This document shows, piece by piece, positions 5,194 through 8,671 of a stretch of DNA of 8,671 bases (position 1 is its first letter; every line of letters starts with the position of its first letter). The DNA lies in contig JAJYJL010000255.1 in the NCBI GenBank assembly GCA_021789565.1, forward strand, positions 1 through 8,671, written 5' to 3'. The translations under genes and the position numbers were made by a program. The stretch is from Acidobacteriota bacterium (GTDB lineage Bacteria > Acidobacteriota > Terriglobia > UBA7540). The notes under the pieces were generated by a model. It searched no databases. It saw only the letters and a list, made by a program, of their open reading frames with translations, and was not told where the DNA came from.

Positions 5194-7722
5194 TTAGTCC
5201 CCAAACCTTGAAAGCAGAATGGCCGCTTGCGGTTGCTTTTGCAGCGTTTCCATGGAAGTTTCAAGCCGGTTGATTAATTCCGTGACGGCATCGACCGCGT
5301 CAAACCCGGGTCCGAAGAAGAGGTCGCCAACAGCGGCATGGAAACGGGGCGACCCATCGGAGTCCCGTTCGATCTGGCTGAGCTCTGATTGCAGCTTTTC
5401 GATGACGACCCGGGAATGGCTGAGTGGCGTGTCCGGAAGGCACAGGGCCAGGGTGTAGGGACCGTAACGGATTGTGATGTCATTCTGGCGCACATGGGAT
5501 GAAACCGTGCTACCCACCTGCTGGATGTAGGATCGCATATCCGCATCGCCCAGTTTTCTGGAGAGGGTGGGGGCATCCGCCGGCTCCATCAGGCAGACGG
5601 AGAGCGACCGTGACTGCTCCTCCGCGCGCAGGGCTTCTGCCAGCAGACAGTCGAGGTAGGCGCTGCGGGGCAGGATGCCCGTTGCAAAGTCCGTTCCAGC
5701 CAGCGAGCGGACCAGGCGGCGGAGCCGGGTGCTGTTCAAGGCGATGGCCACCTGTGAAGCCACAGTTCTGGCGAGAATCCTTTCAATATCCTTCCAATGG
5801 CGGGGGGCCTGGCACTGTTCTATGAGCAGTAATCCAGACTTCTGTTCCTTTTCCATTAAAGGGACCGCCAAAAGTGAAGATATGCCCATCTGGAACAGTT
5901 GTTGTGCGATGGGATCGAGCTCCGGGCAGCACGAAACATCATCGACCAGCCATCCTTCCGGGCCAAGGGCAGGCGTCTGCATCAGGAACGCGCAGACCGT
6001 GAGCGCTAAATCAGGGTCGGAAGGCGCCAGGCCCCGAGCAAGGTATTCAGCGGTGAGAGCGGTCGATTCGGGCGGCCCGGCGGCGATCCAGCAACGGCTT
6101 GATCCTACAATCCGCCCCAACTGCTCTGCCGCCGTTTTGAGGATGCGTTCGGGAGTTCCCTGGCGGTGGATGATGGTCGTGATGGAGGACATTTTCCCTA
6201 AGTCCTCAAGTGGCATCCCGGCCGCCAGTCCTTCGGGTCCTACGGTTTCATCGGAGGGCGTGTGCGGGGCTGGGGTGGGTTCGAAATCTGCTGCTTCGAA
6301 CAGTTCCCTCAAAGTCTCGTTGTTCTCATGCGCTCCCGGATAGACGCTGTCGATCCGCTTGAGGACCTCCTCCAATTTTGCGTTCAGATGGTATCGATGG
6401 TACATCTCAGCTTCGATCATCAGGTCTTCGAAGGCTGCGGGCGTTCCAGGTGCCGGCTCTTCATTGGTTCCTGAAGGGAGACCTGGAAAAATACCGAGTC
6501 CCACTCCCGGAGGGGAAACCCGGCCTGCAATGTTTTTGTACCAGATGGGGTCGATATGCCCCTCCAGGTTCAGTAGCCGGTCGGCGTGTGTGGCTCCATC
6601 GGGGTCAATGTCCAGCAGGCTTTCCAATGTTTCAGCCGCCTTGTTGTACTGCACGCCTGCGAGGTAGAGGTTAAACAGCCTTGCCAAAGCCAACCTTAGA
6701 TCGCCGTCGCGGTTGAGTTCATTGTAAAGTGGGGCAAGCAATTCCAGGACTGGAAGGCTATTTTCGTCGGCATGATAAATCTGTTCCGCCAGCGCCAGGA
6801 ATTCGTGCTTTTTCCCCTGCTGCCAATACATCTGTTCCTTGATTCCTTCCAGAAGGCCGAGCGCCCGCGCCGTCTCACCAGTGCCCAGCAGGCCCCGGAT
6901 TAGTTGTTCCGCGAGACCAATAGCTTCAGGATGGACCGGGTAGATTTTCAGGCAGATTGGCTCCGCCTTTGTGTATTCGCCCGCAGCCAGATAGGTGCTG
7001 CAGAGGAGCTTCAGGGCAGCCACATGGTCGGGCTTTGCCTGGGAAACGCTCTCCAGCAGGGCAATGGCTTCGATGGGACGGTTGCGGAAAAGGCGGACCT
7101 CGGCCGCGGCTATGCATCCCTCCGTATTGGAGGGATCGACCTGGTGAGCTCGATCGGCCAGCTCCGCCCATCCATCTTCCATTCCACCCCTGCGGGCGAT
7201 ATCTGCTGCCTTCAACAGGGACTTAGCCGCGAGTTCCGGCTTGTCCGTCTCGCGGGCCGTCTCGGCCAGATCGGTATGGGCTTCCAGGCTGTCGGGCTCC
7301 AGATTAACCAGGTGTTGGAGACAATCGAGGGCCTGGACGGTTTCGCTGTTGCGGCGAAAGGCCGCTGCGGCTTCGCGAAAGGCGGCCGCAGCTTCAGACG
7401 TTTTGCCCAATTGCTCAAGCAGTAAGGCCAGTTTTGCCAGTGTCCGAGTATCCTGTGGGACCGCGTTCAAGATCTTTCGGCAGGTTACGATGGCCTTGGA
7501 ACAATCTTTACGCTTGATATAGAGATCCGCCAGCAGATTGCTGTAGCGGAGAGAATCTTCCGTCCGGCCAAACCCCAGAGAAAGGTCTGCGAGATTAAGG
7601 AGAACCGCCTCATTGGCTGGCTCCTCTTCAAAGAGCTCGAGATAGATTTCAAAGGCTGCATCAAATTTTTGCTTCTGGAGGAGCTTTTCGGCCTTTTGAA
7701 AAAGTTTGTTCTTGTTAGCCAT
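5194..7722 (-). CDS. TPR-GAF-degenerate GGDEF protein, probable cyclic-di-GMP receptor
   Basis: An 842-residue protein with no signal peptide or membrane helix, so probably cytoplasmic. Residues about 2-385 are a run of TPR-type helical hairpins (start MANKNKLFQKAEKLLQKQKF); another TPR-like hairpin sits near 433-478, set off by proline- and glycine-rich linkers. Residues about 510-672 match a GAF domain (GISSLLAVPLMEKEQKSGLL at 613-632; VASQVAIALN at 654-663). Residues about 673-825 follow the GGDEF fold from a D-x-x-TG-like start (TDFATGIL, 677-684). The signature is YGPYTL (753-758) instead of YGG(D/E)EF, and the metal-site aspartates and nucleotide-loop asparagine are missing, so cyclase activity is not expected. 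RQND (745-748) keeps the RxxD cyclic-di-GMP inhibitory-site motif at canonical spacing. I infer a cyclic-di-GMP-sensing scaffold whose TPRs bind a partner. An 18-residue longer form from TTG 7774-7776 is less likely. Neither start has a good Shine-Dalgarno. Domain calls are firm, function inferred. Confidence 0.88.
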   Translation of the reverse strand: MANKNKLFQKAEKLLQKQKFDAAFEIYLELFEEEPANEAVLLNLADLSLGFGRTEDSLRYSNLLADLYIKRKDCSKAIVTCRKILNAVPQDTRTLAKLALLLEQLGKTSEAAAAFREAAAAFRRNSETVQALDCLQHLVNLEPDSLEAHTDLAETARETDKPELAAKSLLKAADIARRGGMEDGWAELADRAHQVDPSNTEGCIAAAEVRLFRNRPIEAIALLESVSQAKPDHVAALKLLCSTYLAAGEYTKAEPICLKIYPVHPEAIGLAEQLIRGLLGTGETARALGLLEGIKEQMYWQQGKKHEFLALAEQIYHADENSLPVLELLAPLYNELNRDGDLRLALARLFNLYLAGVQYNKAAETLESLLDIDPDGATHADRLLNLEGHIDPIWYKNIAGRVSPPGVGLGIFPGLPSGTNEEPAPGTPAAFEDLMIEAEMYHRYHLNAKLEEVLKRIDSVYPGAHENNETLRELFEAADFEPTPAPHTPSDETVGPEGLAAGMPLEDLGKMSSITTIIHRQGTPERILKTAAEQLGRIVGSSRCWIAAGPPESTALTAEYLARGLAPSDPDLALTVCAFLMQTPALGPEGWLVDDVSCCPELDPIAQQLFQMGISSLLAVPLMEKEQKSGLLLIEQCQAPRHWKDIERILARTVASQVAIALNSTRLRRLVRSLAGTDFATGILPRSAYLDCLLAEALRAEEQSRSLSVCLMEPADAPTLSRKLGDADMRSYIQQVGSTVSSHVRQNDITIRYGPYTLALCLPDTPLSHSRVVIEKLQSELSQIERDSDGSPRFHAAVGDLFFGPGFDAVDAVTELINRLETSMETLQKQPQAAILLSRFGD

Positions 7723-7747
7723 ACCACAATAGAAGTCGGCGGATGGG

Positions 7748-7780
7748 GGCCAAATCTGGAGGCAAATCTTTGGCAAATTG
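7748..7780. repeat. Three helically phased GGCAAATY-like repeats beside the lepA promoter
   Basis: The plus strand shows CAAATC at 7751-7756 and 7763-7768 and CAAATT at 7774-7779, each preceded by GGC or GGCC, at 12- and 11-base steps. GCCAAA (7749-7754) and TTTGGC (7769-7774) also form an inverted repeat. The last copy overlaps the -35 box of the lepA promoter candidate. Repeats spaced by about one helical turn next to a -35 box are typical of transcription factor sites, and the intergenic position between divergent genes fits. No regulator can be named. Confidence 0.4.
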
Positions 7781-7806
7781 ACAGAAGCGCTTGATTTTGT
7801 TAGATT
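7778..7806 (+). promoter_or_regulatory. Sigma-70-type promoter for lepA
   Basis: A perfect -35 box TTGACA (7778-7783), an ideal 17-base spacer and TAGATT (7801-7806, four of six to TATAAT) point rightward to lepA. A start site near 7812-7814 would leave a leader of about 100 bases. I found no equally good promoter reading leftward for the TPR-GAF gene. Confidence 0.6.
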
Positions 7807-7915
7807 TTCAAAGGGTCCACGAATGACAGTTGTGGTTAAAAACCTGCCGTCGAAGTCGCCCCGCGAGATGTTTCTTGAGTAGGTTCCTGTCCGCTAGAGG
7901 CAAACCAAGAACAAT

Positions 7916-8671
7916 ATGACCGAAGCCCCTTATATTCGCAATTTTTCAATTGTCGCTCACATTGATCATGGCAAATCCACGCTTGCCGACCGTCTGCTGG
8001 AGGTTACGGGGACCGTTGCCAAACGGAACATGGAAGCACAGTTGCTCGATTCCATGGACCTGGAGCGCGAGCGGGGCATTACCATCAAAGCGCACTCGGT
8101 GCGGCTGCTTTACAAGGCGCGCGACGGCCACGAATACCAGTTGAACCTGATTGACACCCCCGGACACGTTGACTTTTCCTATGAGGTTTCCAGAAGCCTC
8201 TCGGCATGCGAGGGCGCCCTGCTGGTGATTGATGCTTCTCAGGGGGTGGAAGCACAGACGCTCGCGAACGCGCAGCTCGCTATGAACAACAATCTGGAAA
8301 TTGTGCCGGTCATCAACAAGATTGACCTGCCCGGGGCTGACGTTGAAGAAACCTGCCGCCAGATTGAACAGGCGCTGGCCATCGATGCAAGCGAGGCGAT
8401 TCTGATCAGCGCCAAGCAGGGAACGGGGATTGAAGAAGTGCTGGAGGCGATTGTCGCCAGGATTCCTCCGCCCACCGGTTCTCCGGAAGCTCCATTGCAG
8501 GCCCTGATTTTTGATTCCTGGTTTGATAGTTATCGGGGCGTAGTCGTCCTGGCGCGAGTGGTGCAGGGTACTCTGGTCCCCGGCATGAAGATCCGTCTTT
8601 GGTCCAATAATCAGGCCTTTACGGTGGAGCAGTTGGGCATCCTCACCCCGACGGCGGTTCCCGTCGAGAGC
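7916..8671 (+). CDS. lepA: Elongation factor 4 (LepA), N-terminal 252 codons, cut by window edge
   Basis: Ribosome-associated translational GTPase related to EF-G; it back-translocates or remodels stalled ribosomes and affects initiation. The frame is open from the ATG through the last base with no frameshift. All GTPase motifs are present: G1 AHIDHGKST (14-22), G2 around RGIT (53-56), G3 DTPGH (80-84), G4 NKID (134-137) and G5 SAK (165-167). LepA-type segments include [13 protein letters not shown] (50-62), [10 protein letters not shown] (86-95) and [12 protein letters not shown] early in domain II. That places it as LepA and not EF-G or TypA. Full-length proteins run to about 600 residues, so the remaining EF-G-like domains and the LepA-specific C-terminus lie beyond the window. 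The ribosome site is unclear: AGAGG (7896-7900) is 15 bases from the ATG. Divergent from the TPR-GAF gene, with its own promoter candidate. Confidence 0.96.
   Translation, partial: MTEAPYIRNFSIVAHIDHGKSTLADRLLEVTGTVAKRNMEAQLLDSMDLERERGITIKAHSVRLLYKARDGHEYQLNLIDTPGHVDFSYEVSRSLSACEGALLVIDASQGVEAQTLANAQLAMNNNLEIVPVINKIDLPGADVEETCRQIEQALAIDASEAILISAKQGTGIEEVLEAIVARIPPPTGSPEAPLQALIFDSWFDSYRGVVVLARVVQGTLVPGMKIRLWSNNQAFTVEQLGILTPTAVPVES

Noticed and set aside
5675..6343. 222-codon open frame on the plus strand opposite the GAF region
   Set aside because: It lies fully antisense to a well-supported gene. Its composition (Ser, Ala, Arg and Pro rich, no motif) is typical of a shadow frame in GC-rich DNA.
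7723..7776. 18-residue N-terminal extension of the TPR-GAF protein from a TTG codon
   Set aside because: No ribosome site precedes the TTG, the extension resembles neither TPR nor a signal peptide, and it would overlap the phased repeats. The ATG at 7720-7722 starts exactly at the first TPR helix.
1..8671. CRISPR arrays, tRNA or rRNA genes, insertion sequences, phage or toxin-antitoxin genes
   Set aside because: No regularly spaced long repeats, cloverleaf-like segments, transposase motifs or terminal inverted repeats were seen; almost all sequence is accounted for by seven genes.

Overview
The window is ordinary protein-coding bacterial chromosome. It is GC-rich (high fifties per cent by eye), densely packed, and holds seven genes: six with recognisable conserved families and one unusual signalling protein. 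I see no tRNA, rRNA, CRISPR array, insertion sequence or phage gene. The mix (monofunctional ManC-type enzyme, Ste24-like M48 protease, LepA, and a soluble TPR-GAF-GGDEF-like protein) would suit an Acidobacteriota-like or deltaproteobacterial genome. That placement is inference from gene style, not from a marker gene.

Layout. Positions 2-3677 are a forward cluster: mannose-1-phosphate guanylyltransferase (5' end outside the window), an alpha-D-phosphohexomutase 13 bases downstream, then a membrane M48 zinc protease 27 bases further on. The first two can act in sequence: hexose-6-P to hexose-1-P, then GDP-mannose for glycan or polysaccharide synthesis. The mutase seems to start at a non-canonical CTG behind a strong Shine-Dalgarno sequence. 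Positions 3766-7722 read leftward: an 842-residue TPR-GAF-degenerate GGDEF protein, then an enoyl-CoA hydratase, then nusB. NusB converges on the protease across an 88-base gap holding an imperfect hairpin. From 7916 to the right edge is the first 252 codons of lepA (elongation factor 4), divergent from the TPR protein and preceded by a consensus -35 promoter with helically phased repeats beside it.

Most interesting item. In the C-terminal domain of the TPR-GAF protein, the diguanylate cyclase motif GG(D/E)EF is replaced by GPYTL and the metal and nucleotide residues are lost. The RxxD motif, at the exact spacing of the cyclic-di-GMP inhibitory site, is kept. GAF plus degenerate GGDEF with intact RxxD is the arrangement of the cyclic-di-GMP receptor PelD. 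Here it follows a long TPR superhelix instead of membrane helices, which suggests a soluble cyclic-di-GMP-responsive scaffold. Whether this architecture is undescribed cannot be judged from sequence alone.
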